Source: Xestospongia muta (lineage: Eukaryota; Porifera; Demospongiae; Haplosclerida; Petrosiidae). From it: 64,000 nucleotides of DNA. The notes under the pieces are model-generated. The model made no database searches. It was not told the origin of the DNA and worked only from the letters and a program-made list of their open reading frames with translations. The stretch covers positions 1,736,501 through 1,800,500 of the forward strand of contig OY848928.1 in NCBI GenBank assembly GCA_963693285.1, written 5' to 3'. Both the position numbers and the translations under genes were made by a program. This document shows positions 11,447 to 24,494 of the stretch, one piece after another (position 1 is the stretch's first letter; each line of letters opens with the position of its first letter).

Positions 11447-12685
11447 CTATTTAGTGTATTTGACTCCAGGTAAAACACACAACATTTCAAAGAGCAGGTT
11501 AGCAGCAGTAAGGGCAGTTGCTCCAGAAGCATGATACAATGGATTAACCTATATAGTAGAATATTATATAGAAACTTAATGAGTAAATATTGACCTCAAC
11601 AAGATCTGTTGCAACTAGGTTAATCCCTCGCAAACCTCTGATGATCTCCAGTGCTTGCATAGTTGTCAATCCTCCTACTTCTGGAGTACCTGTATATATG
11701 AATATATATTTTATTACACTATATACATATATAAGGTATTCCTACCTGTTCCAGGACAGAAAGAAGGATCAATAGAGTCAATATCAAATGTGAGATATAC
11801 AGGTTGATTACTACCCATATGTTCTCTTACAGATTTCATTAAAGGTACTAGAGATTTGTTCCAGCACTCAGTGGCCATAATCATATGGAAACCCTAGACA
11901 AAAACATTCTTTTATTAAGTTAACATCTCATGATACTATCCCAACAATTTGTCTTCATAATGCTTTCAGTTTATTACATTATTCATTACCTGATCTCGTG
12001 GCCATTTATAGTCATCAGGTCCATATCCTCCTCCTCGTAATCCAATCTGTACAACATAGTTAGGATCAATAAGTCCCTCTTCAACTGCTCGTCTCATTGG
12101 TGTTCCATGAGCTATCTTCTCTCCAAACATGGTGTCATTCACATCTGCATGAGCATCAACTTGAATCATACCCACTGGACCATATTTCTCACTGACAGCT
12201 CTCAAGACACCAAGAGCTAGAGTATGGTCTCCACCTATCCCAATTGGAATACATTTAGCATTAAGGATCTTCTTATAGAACTCAGTGATATTATCGAGGC
12301 TCTTTGAGAGATTGTATGGGTTCACAGGAACATCACCAATGTCGGCAACTTGCAAAGACTCAAATGGTGCAGCTCCAGTCACTCTACTGTATGGACCAAT
12401 CAAACTAGACTCATGTCGTATCATTCTAGGTCCATGTCTTGTTCCTGATCTCCATGAAGTACCATTATCCATTGGTATTCCCACAAAACAGACATCCAAT
12501 CCTTCAGGATTACCTTGTTGGAGAGGAAGCCTCATCATTGTAGCTATCCCTCCAAATTCAGGAACCACAAATTCTGATAAAGGGAAATTGAATGACTTTT
12601 GCAAAGCTGCAACATGGTGGACTCCTCTCCTGTTGAAAAGAGATAGACTAGACCTTAAAATATGATACATCTTTGCTATTGTCAC
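11447..12685 (-). CDS. AGMAT: Agmatinase-type ureohydrolase (unit 1)
   Basis: Manganese-dependent ureohydrolase of the arginase/agmatinase family; agmatinases split agmatine into putrescine and urea. Four exons: 11990-12685, 11746-11893, 11595-11689 and 11447-11548, giving 346 residues, close to animal agmatinases. Metal ligands are visible in [13 protein letters not shown] and [15 protein letters not shown], followed by TPEVGG. The N-terminus ([20 protein letters not shown]) is basic, hydroxylated and free of acidic residues, as in mitochondrial presequences. A guanidinobutyrase or related guanidino substrate cannot be excluded from motifs. The gene lies head-to-head with RARS1 copy 2, with 1.1 kb between the starts. 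Confidence 0.88.
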
Positions 12686-13801
12686 TAGCTACGGAATATT
12701 TGGAAATACAATACTTGGAATGCAAAATCTCAAATTATATACTATTTAATAACTACCCATTACTTAATAAACCATGCAGACATTACATTTTATCACTTAA
12801 ATGATTAATTAATTAATGACGCTATTGAGGAAAATATAACAGCGACCTAAATCCTTTGGAAACTAAATAAGTGTTAATGAAGTAGTGTGAGAATCGAGAT
12901 TTTAACTCCCTCCCAAGTCAAGAAAGATTTGACACTATTCTCTCAATCTTAATCCACTCCACCAGGAAGACAAAAAGTTTTAAATAGATTGTTGTAATTA
13001 GGAGATCTAGACACAAAGGAACAAAGCAAAGATTCAATTACATATTCCATTCAGGCCACCAGAATTAAAGTATAGAACTATTGTAGGATATTCCATGCAT
13101 ATATTACCCAACAACATCAAATCTACCTACTTTAAAACTATAACACTTCTATACAAAGTTATGCCTGGCCTACATAAAGAAGACAATAGACAATTGCATA
13201 CAAATATATTGTATGCAATATATTTGTATTCCCAGTAAAAGTGCTAACAGGACTGCTGACAGGACTTCTGTACAAAGTACAATTGCTGAGAGAACTTGTG
13301 AATGTTGATGATAAGCTTAATAAACACTACTCCCTCCTCTATAATAGCTTATAGCTATTACGAAGAAAGAGATATAGTATCTTTGATGATTATCAGAAAG
13401 ATAGTTACCTGTCTACAAAAGCATTTGAGGTCTTATCAGCACTCAAATTTTATAAACATGTTTGATAATATCTTATAGCACAGCTGCTGTGACTTTCGTC
13501 ATTTTATTCATATAAACTTAGTACTCACACTAAACCACAACTAACCCAGTGAAATTATCTGTTATCTTTTTTCGAGCTTTATCACAATTGAATTAATTAT
13601 TATTGCTGATACGAGATGTCTCTATTATTAGAACACATCAATCTATTTTTGGAATAGTGCATCCATTGACTTGTTATTCTTCCTGCAGTAGCATAATTCT
13701 TTTCAAAGAGGTGTTTCTAAACAAGGAAGAAGATCCAAGTATTATAGGTGAACACTGCCGTGAACGTTTTTTATGACAGATTCATTTACTCTATCATAAA
13801 A
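12686..13801. other. Duplication junction and 5' flank of RARS1 copy 2
   Basis: At about 12742 the sequence resumes exactly as at window position 1, so this is the border between the two tandem units. It differs from the unit 1 flank mainly by lacking the roughly 770-bp segment with the 30-bp minisatellite. No gene seen. Confidence 0.75.
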
Positions 13802-16266
13802 ATGGCATCTCTTGAGAAGGTAGTACTATCAGTGTCTCAAATAGCTAGTATATGAATTTTAATACAACTATTTTATCAAATTTATGTAGGAAAGCCTCAA
13901 TAATATGATAAATATTCGTGAAGAGATCGCTAACTTGTTTTGGGGTGCTGTTCAGAAGACATTTCCTGATTTTTCTAGTTCTCAAACAAAAGCTATCATT
14001 CAACCATCAAGTAATGATAAATTTGGAGATTACAAGTGTACAGTGGCTATGCCTATTGCTAAAGTATGTGGAATATATGAATTGTATTCATTGTATTATA
14101 TCATATTGTTTTTATGCAAGTTATTGAAACAATCTGGAGAAAGCTTAAATCCAAAGGATATTGCTCAAAAGATATTGGAGTGTCTTCCAAACTCACCATT
14201 AATTGAAAAGGTTAGTATTAATTGACAATGTTTGTTGCATATTTCTGCAAATTATTTGCAGTATGAAATAGCTGGACCTGGATTTGTCAATATTTATCTC
14301 AAGCATTCCTTTGTCTCTTCAACAATCTCAGACATTCTCAAACATGGTGTACGACCTCCTTCTATCCCACAAAAACTTAGGACTGTGGTTGACTTCTCTT
14401 CACCAAATGTCGCCAAAGAAATGCATGTTGGTCATTTAAGATCTACCATCATTGGAGAAAGTATTTGTCGTTTGTTGGAGTTTGTTGGTCATGATGTTGT
14501 TAGGTCTGTAAATATTGATGATATGTAAGCTAAGAATTTTCAATTACATTTTTTACAAAAGGCTAAATCACATTGGTGACTGGGGTACTCAGTTTGGCAT
14601 GCTGATTGCTCATTTAAAAGACAAATTTCCAGATTATACTACAGTCTCTCCACCCATTGGAGATCTACATTTATTTTATCAGGTATTACTTCATTGATAT
14701 TGCTATGTGTCTGATAAACTATTGACATAATATAGGAATCAAAGAAACGTTTTGATCAAGATAGTGAATTCAAGAAAAGAGCCTATGCTGATGTAGTTAG
14801 GCTTCAACAAGGAGACACTGAAGTGCGTAAAGGTTGGAGTCTGATCTGTGATGTCTCTCGACAAGGTATACATAAATAATACTTTTATGCTGATGACTTC
14901 TCAATTTAGAGTTTAACATTATTTATGAGAGGCTTGGGATAACATTAACTGAAAGAGGAGAATCATTTTATCAACCCTTTATGCCTGGAATAGTCAGTGA
15001 CTTAGAAAGCAAAGGTAAAAAAATCAATCCAAATATTAAGCTAACACTTTGGACTCCTAATAATGTTAACCAGGACTTGTTAAATTGGATGAAGGACGCA
15101 AAGTTGTATTTGTTCCTGGTCAACAAGTTCCACTTACTGTGGAGAAATCAGATGGAGGATACACTTATGATACATCAGATATGGCAGCTTTGTGGCATCG
15201 TGTGAAGGAGGAAAAGGCTGATTGGATTATTTACGTGGTTGATTCTGGACAGGTATCTCTTCAAATGAACATACAAGTTTCCATGTTCACTCAATTGTTT
15301 AATAATTGTAGTCTCTTCATTTCAAAACTGTATTTGAAGCTGGTCGGATGGCTGGTTATGCACCAGATCATGTGAGACTTGATCATGTTGGATTTGGTGT
15401 GGTTCTTGGAGAGGACAAGTGAGAAAATATAGCAATTGTGTGTTACATTTTCATGTATGCTAACATGTAGGAAGAAGTTTAAGACAAGGTCTGGTGATAC
15501 TGTTCGCTTACGGGATTTGCTAGATGAAGGCTTAGAGCATTCCTTAGCCCGTCTGAAAGAAAAGGGAAGAGATCAGGTATGACAGTGCTTCAAAATTGAT
15601 GATATTGTTCCCAAATTAAATTAATTAAGGCTTTGACAAAAGATGAACTTGAAGCTGTTCAAAAATCAGTTGCTTATGGTTGTATAAAATATGCTGACTT
15701 GTGTCACAACAGAAATAACGATTATGTGTTCTCCTTTGACAAGGTATATATATTTATGTGTGAATATATGTCTGTTAAGGTCTACTGATATCAATTATGT
15801 ACAGATGTTGGATGATCGTGGCAATACTGCTGTTTATATGCTGTATGCCTACACTCGAATTAGGTATTCCAATATATCCACAAAATAAAGAATTCCTTTA
15901 CATTGTAGGTCTATCATTCGATTGTCTGGAGTCACTGATGTACAATTACAAGAAGCTATCTTTTCTGTTCCAATTGATGTTTCCCATGAGAAGGAGTTCA
16001 AATTAGCTAAGTGTATTACTCGTTTTCCTGAGATTCTTACACAGATAATGGATGATCTTTGTCCCCATACACTCTGTGATTACTTGTATGAGCTGTGTAC
16101 TACTATGACAGAGTTCTATGATGCTTGCTACTGTGTTGAAAAGGACAAAGAAACAGGTGACATCATACAAGTCAATATGAGTCGTATTCTTTTGTGTGAA
16201 GCTACTCGTCAGGTTCTTTATCAAGCACTCTATATTCTTGGGATTGAGCCACTTGAGAAAATGTAA
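13802..16266 (+). CDS. RARS1: Arginyl-tRNA synthetase, cytosolic type (copy 2)
   Basis: Second full copy of the arginyl-tRNA synthetase. Exons: 13802-13819, 13890-14063, 14121-14210, 14262-14503, 14562-14682, 14736-14865, 14910-15014, 15074-15252, 15312-15418, 15471-15576, 15630-15743, 15805-15863 and 15909-16266, joining to 600 residues. All catalytic motifs of copy 1 are kept ([22 protein letters not shown], the KKK loop). Differences are few: one extra Asn codon at the start of exon 2 and scattered substitutions such as EEIA for EEIT and LTQIMDD for LRQIMDD. The first intron donor reads GTAGTA where copy 1 has GTAAGT, so this splice may be weaker. Loss of that small exon could be bypassed by starting at the Met in exon 2. 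There is no sign of decay. Confidence 0.94.
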
Positions 16267-16443
16267 CTTTTAGATTATAACTGTTATAATACTAGTGTTG
16301 ATTTTAAGAATTAATTTTCATTTAGAAAGATTGAAAAAATCTAATTTTTATGAGTTAACACAACAAAAACTTGACAGTATGTACTAAAGGTTCAACCTAA
16401 TAATTATTATACAGACCAGTCGTTTTAACAGAGTTTCCCATGT

Positions 16444-17486
16444 TCAATCTGGCCAATAATTTCTTGTATATGTCATAGCTGGCAGGAGGGTACAACTATT
16501 AAAGAAGGCTCTCACCAAAGCTGGAGCTAAACCACGATACATACCTCTTACTCCATCGGCTTTAATGATTTTAATAAAACAGTCCATAATTCCTTTATAG
16601 TTGGGTTGATTAGGTAAACCAGAACTCTGTATACGTGTTTTAACAACATCAATTGGATAATTAACAACCCAAGATATACAACCAGCTGTACCTCCAGCAA
16701 TACTAGTTTCAATTAAAGAGAGATCCTTTACAGATCGATTTGGACCTGCCCACTGAGAACGTATTTGATCATATGAAGCTATGTAAGCCGCAAAACCAGT
16801 CGAGTCTCTGATCACAGTAGCTGTCAACCCCTTACTAAGACCTCGGACACCACTAGCTCTCCAAATGCGCTTAGACTGCTCCACAGGACCAACATAGTTA
16901 TGCTTTGCTGTCTTTTCTCCGACATTTTGATACTGCATGTGTATTTTAATCAATTCCATAGGACTACAAACAAAAGATTGTGCTATTCCTCCAGCACCTC
17001 CGGCTAGAGCAGAAACAAGAAGACTATCTTCCATATTACTATTTCCTTTAGAGAGCAACTCCTTTGCATATCCTTCAACGCAAAATACAATAGCATTTAC
17101 AGCTACCTGGCCCCCTAGAGGGTATGCCATACCCTTGTATAATCCTCTGATCTATAAAAAATTGCAGACTATTAGAATACATCATAAATATATATTTGCT
17201 GACCCCTTCATACTTGAATGTTTTGATAAAACAGTCTGTAGGGCTCTTGTACTGTTTTGCTAGTTGATTATCTTGCATCCTAGTCTAGAGTATTTACATA
17301 TACAGTTAAAACTAATGCATCAAAATTGATGTACTTTGACTGTATCAAACGGATGGCAAGATATAACCCCAACAGCTCCTGAAAATATTTTTGATAACAA
17401 TAATTAGTAGTTGTAGGGCTATATATGATTCATAACTCACCTCCAACAGATCCTGCAGTTATATCTCGGAAAGCTGTGTTACCCAT
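16444..17486 (-). CDS. Mitochondrial carrier A, SLC25A29-like (unit 2)
   Basis: Intact counterpart of the unit 1 carrier A. Exons: 17441-17486, 17335-17378, 17204-17284 and 16444-17151, with identical exon lengths and 292 residues. The signatures PFDTVK, PMELIK and PIDVVKTR are conserved. Near the end it reads RGLAPALVRAFFNS, as expected for the family. Unit 1 has RGLGPALWRAFFNS there, so unit 1 carries two unusual substitutions next to the last helix. Convergent with RARS1 copy 2, again 177 bp stop to stop. Confidence 0.88.
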
Positions 17487-19503
17487 CTTTGATATCAAAT
17501 GCACTATCTTCTTTGACTGGACTTATCGATATAGCAAATACGCTATATCGTTATATAGCTGTAATAATTTGTGATATCATTTCTAATAATAGAATAGCTG
17601 ATAGTAGCTTCCTTGAAATTAAAATTAATACAATACTAGTTAATACTGATTTTTAAGTCACGTGAAAAATTAACGTACAGGAAGCGATCACAAAAATTAA
17701 ATCAAGCATGTAATTCTAAAGCGCGGGTTCTGGTAAGCTAAGCATGTAATGCCATACAGAGATTTAGGTACTTCATTCAGGAGATATATAGTTAGAAACA
17801 TCATTTTGTAGATGATTAATTTGAACAGTCACATGAGACAATTGTATAAATAGCATAGGCCTGTATGAATTAAGAACATAATTTACATTTTGCATGACTC
17901 AATGGAGTGGGGTATATAAATAAAATTAACTATTATTGCAAATTGATTGGTCTATTGGTTTTAAAATGAGAACTGCTATGCAAGCATGATCTGATTTCTA
18001 TTGAGGATACTCTATTTAAATATAATGGAAAGGTAGATTAGTTTGTTGTGTTAAAATCTCTTTCAAAGTTTCCAAGTTAAGCACTAGCTATGGAAATGCT
18101 GCCATATCATCTAATATTACAAAAAAGAGACTATTGATCTGTTGTATAGATCATGTACTTAAGATAGACATGACAGTACACAGGATCTAGCTGGCAGCTC
18201 CCTGATTATATACAAAATTTAAGCAATCAGTCTGTTCTAGAACAGATCAAAGTTTTGCAACCATGACTAAATTTTCCATGCAAAGATTCACAAAACTTGG
18301 AATGCATACAACCAGAAATGTTTCAGTCTTAAATCTTCAAGATGTCATAGGTACAGGAAAAGATATCCAACAGAATTACATGTGGGCAATCGATTCACTA
18401 AGATATACCACATTATTACATTATAACTAGACTATAGCAACACCTCTTTTCTTGTGAAGTGGACATACTAATACACACACACACACACACACCAACCAGT
18501 ATTACCATGCATCAGTACCATCAATATACCAATACAAGCAAATAACACTCCATCAATATCATCAATACCAATACAACCAATAACATACCATCAATACCAA
18601 TACAACCAATAACATACCATCAATACCAATACAACCAATAACATACCATCAATACCAATACAACCTCTTATATCATTAATACTACTATACTGTCATATCA
18701 CTATAACCAGTACAACCAGTATTAGTATTACCACCAATCAATACCTCTATGACAGCAACATGTAATACAATTAATGAACAGTTGAATACAGTAGAAACAA
18801 CCTGATTTACAAGGTTGCTTTGTTCATTCCATTCATCAATTTTATTGACATACATTGAAATCAATAGCAGGTTTAACTAATGTGTGGTTATATGTAGCAA
18901 AATTACATGTTGTATAAAGTAAACATCATACTATATTGATTACTAATTTATGTACTGTGGGATTGACTGTTTATGTAGCTAATGTTAAAACTAATATGAT
19001 TTTATCTTTATTCTTAGACAATAAAGATGATAGCTGGTGGTGGGCTAGATCTGTTACTATGAATTCATATATACACTTTTATGTATTTTGTAGGGATCCA
19101 TGCAATGAAATGATGTCCATGCATGAATCAGTTGAAATGATACATTTATTATAATAGTAATTTAATCCAAAATGATATCATATTAACTTTAAAATTATCT
19201 TTAAATTTAATATAAACATAAACAGTCAATCCCATCAGTACATTAATATATTAATGAATCAAAACAATATGATGCTTACTTTTGCATAAAATAACTTTGC
19301 TACATACAACATTTATAACCCTATATCGGTTAAATCAACCAATCAGTTTTTCCAAAAATAGTACAACCACTGTTACTGTCATGGATAGTACTAGCATCAA
19401 TTGCATTAATTGCAATCCAAGCTACTTCTTTAATGTCAATATAACTTGATATTCCTAAACTCAGTTATCATTCATTAATAGAGTTCTGAGCAGTTCTTCA
19501 TGT
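17487..19503. other. Intergenic between carriers A and B, unit 2
   Basis: Homologous to 5511-7532. It holds a short (AC)n run near 18473-18492 and the 29-bp minisatellite at about 18569-18663. An open frame at 18936-19154 overlaps the region of a reading frame on the other strand in unit 1; neither looks conserved as protein. No gene called. Confidence 0.7.
18569..18663. repeat. 29-bp minisatellite, about three copies
   Basis: Same unit as at 6600-6672, with one more copy. Confidence 0.85.
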
Positions 19504-20533
19504 TCAATCTGGCCAATAATTTCTTGTATATGTCATAGCTGGCAGGAGGGTACAACTATTAAGAAAGGTTCTCACCAAAGCTGGAGCTAGACCACGATAC
19601 ATACCTCTTACTCCAACGGCTTTAATGATTTTAATAAAACAGTCCATAATTCCTTTATAGTTGGGTTGATTAGGTAAACCAGAACTCTGTATACGTGTTT
19701 TAACAACATCAATTGGATAATTAACAATCCAAGATATACAACCAGCTGTACCTCCAGCAATACTAGTTTCAATTAAAGAGAGATCCTTTACGGATCGATT
19801 TGGACCTGCCCACTGAGCACGTATTTGATCATATGAAGCTATGTAAATTGTAAAACCAGGACAATCTCTAAATACAGTAGCTGTCAACCCCTTGCTCAGA
19901 CCTCGGACACCATGTGCTCTCCATATGTGTTTAGACTGTTCCACAGGACCAACGTATTTTTCCCTTACCATCTTTCCTCCAATATTTTGATATTGCATGT
20001 GTATTTTAATCAACTCCATAGGACTACAAACAATAGACTGTGCAATCCCTGCAGCACCTCCGGCCAGAAAAGAAACAAGAATACTATCTTCTTCATCATT
20101 ATTTCCTTTAGAAAGCAATTCCTTTATGTATCCTTCAACACCAAATATAATAGCATTGACAGCTACCTGACCTCCTAAAGGATATGCCATACCTTTGTAC
20201 AAACCTCTGATCTAGAAAGGCTGGTAATAGAGATATGAAGTATATACACTATGTACTCACTCCTTCATACTTGTAAGTCTTGATAAAACAGTTTACACTG
20301 CCTTTATAATTATTGATGAGTTCTTTATTTTGCATGCGAGTCTATTTGAAAGCATGGCAATTATCATCTTTAATAGTATATAACATACTTTCACTGTATC
20401 AAATGGATGACAGCTTGTCACTCCAACACATCCTAGATGAATTACATGCATCTATAATATGAAGCACAGGTGTTAATAAGTGAGATTTACCTCCTATTGA
20501 ACCTGCTGTTACATCTCGAAAGGCTGTGCTCAT
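19504..20533 (-). CDS. Mitochondrial carrier B, SLC25A29-like, intact (unit 2)
   Basis: Intact version of the carrier that is cut short in unit 1. Exons: 20491-20533, 20389-20432, 20261-20341 and 19504-20211, giving 291 residues. It starts MSTAFRDVTAGSIGG and contains PFDTVK, PMELIK and PIDVVK. The C-terminus (RGLAPALVRTFLNSCTLLPA) is complete. The sequence from about residue 180 to the end is nearly the same as carrier A, while before that the two paralogues differ at many positions (for example DEEDSILVSF against NMEDSLLVSA). The likely role is inner-membrane exchange of basic amino acids or acylcarnitines; the substrate is inferred from signatures only. Confidence 0.88.
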
Positions 20534-23252
20534 CTTTAACACTAAGAGCAGTCTTCAGTCTAACACAACAATGTGTATTGAAAAGTAATCGATGATGTCA
20601 TTTCTAAAAATAAAATGGCTGTAAGCAACTTCCTTCCATGTCAGGCTAATTAATGTCACAATAAACTAAAGCAGGAAATGTATCTTCTACAGATGGTGCA
20701 GATAAGATTATAGTGTTATACCACTATAGTTTTATTAATTTAATTGTTTGTGGATATAACTACAATAACTGCAGTTTTAAATTTTGGTCAAAATGAAGTT
20801 GTTTATTATCAAACTAACAGTAAGTCAATAGGATCATCAATATAACAGGATCAGTGTTATAATGACATCTTTTAAGCAGTAAAAACAACACTATATATAT
20901 ATTGTATATAAATAGAACAATTTTAATAGGTAGATATACATGTGTATTGTATTGTATTAACAGAGATCAAACATGTAAGTTATAAGTTAAATACTATACA
21001 CACAATTAATATAATCAAATGCAGACCTTCAAGAACCTCTTGATCCTCCAGAATGTGCAAATTAATTATCTCCCACATGTATACAGAGATCTGACTAGCA
21101 CTGCTTGGAACATTTGAATCATTTGTAGTATATCTATGAGACTATGACTGAATACAATGGATGTCATATGAAGTTATAATAAATTCAGCAAGTCTGCTTG
21201 TGGCAATTGTAAATGAAATCAGTGATTTTTTAAATAAAATCTTCAGTTTGTATTTCAAACTTGGTAAGTTATCAATTGTAAGTCACTTAAAATGCATTTT
21301 ATCATTTCAACAGAGGTCTTTGTTACCATAGTTTCATTGATACAATGTATGCCCAATATTATGTTACCACAAGACCAAATCTAGTCTAACTCAATTTATA
21401 TATAGCCAATAGAAGCCAGAAATAGTTAAACTAATCAAATAAAACTCTTGCTCATAGCTTCAATTAACACCATGTGCATATACTATTATACAATGGAGTA
21501 GGAACATGTGACAGGTTACCACCCCCACCAATAATTGTACCATAAGGGCACATACAAGACCAATTTGCAATTAATTATTAATTAAGTCTGATTACAATCT
21601 AATTCCCCCCTCCAAATCTTATACATCTTCCTATATAGACTAGCTACTCCACTGCTATTTCAACTGAACTAATTAGTCTGGCATTGCTGCTCCTTCATTT
21701 AGAGAGGAAGAATCTGCTATCACATATATAGCCAACTCATTCTCCTGCACCATATTATGCTGTAGCAGTTAATTAGCACATTTTTCATAATAAAAATCTT
21801 TTAAAATCTCAACTAGTTACACTGACTAAACAAATTGTTAAAATAAACTTAAAATTGCTAAGAAAATAGAGAAGTAATTTAAATCCGTGACTTTATAGCA
21901 ATCACTTGAAAATCATTATCAAAGCTAGAAACAAGAAAGATAAGAGGATAGTATTTATTAGTGAAAGTCTACCTGCCACACCCACATTTTGTACAGGAAA
22001 TGACGTCTGACCACTAATATTATATTCCAGCAGAGTGTAATATTAGTTTGTAATACCAGAACCTTCCTATCTAAGCGAAGGGCGGCAACGCCAGACTAAT
22101 CTTGTTAATTTAATTGAAATAACTTCCGTCTCTTGCTTGTGGTTTCGATTATTGCGCAACAAACTTCAAAAACTACTTTTTGGCTTCCATTGGCTTTAGA
22201 GTTAGACTAGTTTTGACTCAGTATTGAGCTTACATCATATTAATGAGCTATGGTAATAAAGACCTCAGATAAAATGACAAATGTTTCATAGTTGATGTTA
22301 GTAACATTGGAATATTATGGTCAAAAGGTAGAATAGAGCTCAATTTATATCTGTCATCTTTAATGATTGCATGTCATTTTATATTTAATAGTAATGGTAT
22401 ATACAGGGGTGGAGGAACATATTTGAATTTGGGGGTACCAATGGGGGTTCTGGGGGCACAGCCCCCCAGAAGCCGAGGAGTGTTTTCGCTTTTAATCCCT
22501 TACATACAAATCAATTCTGATAATTTTGTTAAATATGATTGTGTGAAAGAAATTACTTTATTGAATGATATAATTACCATTACAAAATCGTGATTTTGAA
22601 ATCATGAAGAAGGACATTATGGACTTTGATTGCTAGAGCTAGATGTATCCCCAAGCTTTTTTGCAGCTGTTCACTGACTTTACTTTATTTAACTGGCAAG
22701 TGATAACCCATGTGACAATGATTTTGATTAATGCCTGTAACCATGGCTACACATGTTTATATACAATGAATGTGGTAAATACCCAATTGCCACAATTATA
22801 TTATAATTACAATGAATGTTTTTCATTGTTCTCTACATATTGCATACATATTGCTACATGTGTAAAAAATTTTTGGGAAGGTAGGGCACAATGAGCATGT
22901 TGTAATTTTTTTTGGGGGGGGGGGGGCAATGCCCCAGTGTCCCATAGGTTCCTCCACCACTGGATATATATATACATATAATGCTTCATTCATTAAATTA
23001 GTTTTCTGCTGACCACTATAACAACAGTCAGAGATCTGGTTGACACATATTTGAGAGGCCATGTTTCAAATCTACAGCTCCTGCTGACAACCTGACAACT
23101 ATATCATGATGGCTTATCATGGAATTTCCAAGCTTGTTGTATATAGATGATATTTAATTATCAATATAAACAAAACAGTTAATATTTGAAGCCCCACCCC
23201 TAAACCAATTCCTGCACAATTTTAAGATTCACATTTGATGCCATCTAATGAG
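20534..23252. other. Unit 2 intergenic stretch with a MITE, no gene seen
   Basis: Up to about 20800 this is the 5' flank of carrier B. The rest has no match in unit 1, where 8859-11440 takes its place. It holds a hAT-like MITE at 22404-22962. The open frames at 22363-22593 and 22643-22894 lie in or across the MITE and show no protein family, so I do not call them genes. Confidence 0.65.
22404..22962. mobile_element. hAT-like MITE, 559 bp
   Basis: Ends are CAGGGGTGGAGGAAC and GTTCCTCCACCACTG, a 15-bp terminal inverted repeat with one mismatch. CAGNGGTG-type tips are typical of hAT transposons. The flanking octamers GGTATATA (22396-22403) and GATATATA (22963-22970) match at 7 of 8 positions, fitting the 8-bp target duplication of hAT elements. 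Inside each end is a G-rich stretch; the left one folds as a hairpin around TTCTGGGGG and CCCCCCAGAA. No transposase is present, so the element is non-autonomous. Confidence 0.8.
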
Positions 23253-24494
23253 CTACTTCATATATTTGACTCCTGGTAAAACACACAACATTTCAAAGAG
23301 CAGGTTAGCAGCAGTAATGGCAGTTGCTCCAGAAGCATCATACAATGGATTAACCTATATAGTAGAATATTATATAGAAACTTAATGAGAGTAAATACTG
23401 ACCTCAACAAGATCTGTTGCAACTAGGTTAATTCCGCGTAAACCTCTGATAATCTCCTGTGCTTGCATAGTTGTCAATCCTCCTACTTCTGGAGTACCTG
23501 TATATATGAATATATATTTTATTACAATATATACATATATAAGGTATTTATACCTGTTCCAGGACAAAAAGAAGGGTCAATAGAGTCAATATCAAATGTG
23601 AGATATACAGGTCGATTCCTACCCATATGTTCTCTTACAGATTTCATTAACGGTACTAGAGATTTGTTCCAGCACTCAGTGGCCATAATCATACGGAAAC
23701 CCTAAACAGAAACATTTTTTTAATGAAGTTAACATCTCATGATACTATCCCAACAATTTGTCTTCATAATGCTTTCATTTTATTACATTATTCATTACCT
23801 GATCTCGTGGCCATTTATAGTCATCAGGTTCATATAACCCTCCTCGTAATCCAATCTGTACCACATAGTTAGGATCAATAAGTCCCTCTTCAACTGCTCT
23901 TCTAAATGGTGTTCCATGAGCTATCTTCTCTCCAAACATGGTGTCATTCACATCTGGGTGAGCATCAACCTGAATCATACCCACTGGACCATGATTCTCA
24001 CTGACAGCTCTCAAGACACCAAGAGCTAGAGTATGGTCTCCACCTATCCCGATTGGAATACATTTAGCATTGAGGATCTTCTTATAGAACTCAGTGATAT
24101 TATCGATGCTCTTTGAGAGATTGAATGGGTTCACAGGAACATCACCAATATCGGCAACTTGCAAAGACTCAAATGGTGCAGCTCCAGTCACTCTACTGTA
24201 TGGACCAATCAAACTAGACTCATGTCGTATCATTCTAGGTCCATGTCTTGTTCCTGATCTACATGAAGTACCATTATCCATTGGTATTCCCACAAAACAG
24301 GCATCTAATCCTTCAGGATTACCTTGTTGGAGAGGAAGTCTCATCATGGTAGCTATCCCTCCAAACTCAGGAACTACAGACTCTGGTAAAGGAAAGTTGA
24401 ATGGTTTCTGAAGAACAGCAGCATTGTGGACTCCTCTCTTGTTGATAAGTGATAGACAAAGCCGTAAGGAATGGTAAATCCTAGTCATAGTCAA
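23253..24494 (-). CDS. AGMAT: Agmatinase-type ureohydrolase (unit 2)
   Basis: Intact copy of the agmatinase gene. Exons: 23799-24494, 23554-23701, 23403-23497 and 23253-23354, giving 346 residues. GGDHT, the second metal motif and [15 protein letters not shown] followed by TPEVGG are present. Two positions differ from unit 1 at otherwise constant motif sites: DAHADVND is DAHPDVND, and TSWRSG is TSCRSG. The metal-binding Asp and His residues are kept, so catalysis is plausible but the active-site wall may be altered. The N-terminal presequence ([20 protein letters not shown]) has diverged more than the body yet remains basic and mitochondrial-like. The right border of the tandem duplication lies just beyond its start. 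Confidence 0.87.

Noticed and set aside
22363..22989. Small frames over the hAT-like element
   Set aside because: They cross the inverted ends of a MITE and have no coding features.
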